This document shows positions 63,079 to 64,000 of a stretch of DNA of 64,000 bases, one piece after another. Each line of letters begins with the position of its first letter. The first letter of the stretch is position 1. The stretch comes from an uncultured Pelagibacteraceae bacterium (lineage in GTDB: Bacteria > Pseudomonadota > Alphaproteobacteria > Pelagibacterales > Pelagibacteraceae), in the NCBI GenBank assembly GCA_902567495.1, contig CACFMO010000001.1:62001-126000 (forward strand), read 5' to 3'. Under the pieces are notes generated by a model. It was not told where the DNA came from. It saw only the letters and a program-made list of their open reading frames with translations, and did not search any database. A program made the position numbers and the translations under genes.

Positions 63079-64000
63079 ATTAACAATTTTTTCTCTCTAT
63101 TTCTTAAAACTATAATTGAAGTTAAATGCCTTGAGATAAAATATGCTGAAAATAAAGTCGTAATTAAGCCTATGGATAAAGTTACGGCAAAACCTTTAAC
63201 TGGCCCAGATCCGAAAATAAAAAGAATTATTGAGGCTATGAGCGTTGTTATATTTGCATCCAAAATTGTTACTACTGACCTTTTAAAACCCAAGTCAAAA
63301 GCTTGAATATTGTTTGAAATATTTTTTCTTAATTCTTCTTTTATTCTCTCAAATATTAAAACATTTGCATCGACTGCCATTCCAACAGTCAATATGATGC
63401 CGGCAATACCCGGTAGTGTTAAAGTGGCTTCAAGAAGAGTTAAAAAACCAATTAACATGAGTAAATTTGATATTAACGAGATATTAGCTATTAGACCAAA
63501 CAGACGATATTTAATTATCATAAAAATTATTACTAAAAAAAAACCAATGATCAATGAGAATACACCAGCATCTATTGAGTCTTGCCCTAAATCAGGTCCA
63601 ACAGTTCTTTCCTCTACTACAGATAAAGGTGCTGGAAGTGCACCAGAACGTAACAATAAAGAAAGATCTGTAGCACTTTGAAAGGTAAAATTTCCGGAGA
63701 TTGTTCCTTGTCCACCAGTAATTGCATCTCTTATAACGGGGGCACTTATAGCTTCATTATCTAAAATTATTGCCAATCTTTTACCAATATTTTTACTGGT
63801 TGCCTGCCCAAATCTTTGAGATCCTAATCTATTGAGTGTGAAAGCAACTATTGGTTCCTGATTTATGTTATCATATTTTGGATTAGCATCTATTAAGTTA
63901 TCTCCAGTTAAAATTATTCTTTTACTCACTGATATTTTTTCTTTGGTATCTTTAAGAATAAACGTTTCATTTCCAAATTCAGTTTTGTCATCAGTTACCA
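63075..64000 (-). CDS. secD: Protein translocase subunit SecD (3' part; start outside window)
   Basis: The frame remains open to the last base of the window; the track's GTG start at 63929 is internal, since the upstream codons still read a plausible periplasmic SecD strand (TFILKDTKEK before RIILTGDNLIDA). Visible are the P1-domain end, AISAPVIRDAITGGQGTISGNF, and the membrane part with PGIAGIILTVGMAVDANVLIFERIKEEL and TLIASIILFIFGSGPVKGFAVTL. The N-terminal half lies to the right of the window. Operon with secF. Confidence 0.96.
   Translation of the reverse strand, partial: VTDDKTEFGNETFILKDTKEKISVSKRIILTGDNLIDANPKYDNINQEPIVAFTLNRLGSQRFGQATSKNIGKRLAIILDNEAISAPVIRDAITGGQGTISGNFTFQSATDLSLLLRSGALPAPLSVVEERTVGPDLGQDSIDAGVFSLIIGFFLVIIFMIIKYRLFGLIANISLISNLLMLIGFLTLLEATLTLPGIAGIILTVGMAVDANVLIFERIKEELRKNISNNIQAFDLGFKRSVVTILDANITTLIASIILFIFGSGPVKGFAVTLSIGLITTLFSAYFISRHLTSIIVLRNREKKLLI

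Overview
The window looks like a piece of a SAR11 (Pelagibacterales, Alphaproteobacteria) chromosome. This is inferred from the very low GC content, near-absence of spacers (many genes overlap by 1 to 17 bases or abut), marine C1/DMSP genes (dmdA, dmdB and dmdC relatives), and alphaproteobacterial families such as SdhE, class II GlpX and an NDUFS4-like complex I protein. About 60 protein genes and four tRNA genes (Glu-TTC, Lys-TTT, Ser-TGA, Pro-TGG, all with encoded CCA) are visible. There is no CRISPR array, transposase or phage structural gene.

Layout. 1-8.4 kb: tail of a MerR regulator, rpmG, a chorismate mutase, ctaA, rplM-rpsI, then the coupled run argC - unknown lipoprotein - hom - glpX - recJ, which runs into tRNA-Glu. 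8.4-15.4 kb: an O-antigen ligase-like protein reading back into the same tRNA, a D-2-hydroxyacid dehydrogenase, a pilin-like orphan, tRNA-Lys, an M48 lipoprotein protease, a DUF502 protein, recG, sdhE and tRNA-Ser. 15.5-23 kb: a tight envelope/replication/translation operon (mltB-type transglycosylase, RlpA-like, D,D-carboxypeptidase, tmk, holB, metG, tatD, metallo-beta-lactamase fold), then a periplasmic glutathione peroxidase and nhaA on the other strand.

24.8-35.5 kb: tRNA-Pro leads directly into a beta-oxidation/DMSP operon (hydroxyacyl-CoA dehydrogenase-hydratase fusion, DmdC-like, DmdB-like, hydrolase, Gfo/Idh oxidoreductase, dmdA with a frameshift near its 3' end, NDUFS4-like, SbmA/BacA-like and AEC transporters). 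35.5-42.3 kb: an accessory region with a 426-base gene-free stretch, a cupin, a tyrosine recombinase, and a surface-glycan operon (fucosyltransferase-like GT11, GIY-YIG protein, DegT aminotransferase, hexapeptide acyltransferase, double glycosyltransferase). 42.3-53.4 kb: a carbohydrate cassette best read as myo-inositol uptake and catabolism (IolG, IolE, IolD, a one-ATPase sugar ABC transporter, a ROK kinase, an HpaI-type aldolase, an aldehyde dehydrogenase). IolB, IolC and IolJ relatives are absent from the window. 53.4-64 kb: core genes tgt, ppi, coaD, gyrA, ssb, uvrA, a urate-oxidase-N-like membrane protein, secF and the 3' part of secD.

Points most worth a second look: the triple overlap at tRNA-Glu, the tRNA-Pro leader of the DMSP/fatty-acid operon, the single-base frameshift in dmdA, loss of structural zinc ligands in both Tgt and the ROK kinase, the incomplete inositol route with substitute enzymes, and the integrase-cupin module beside the glycan operon.
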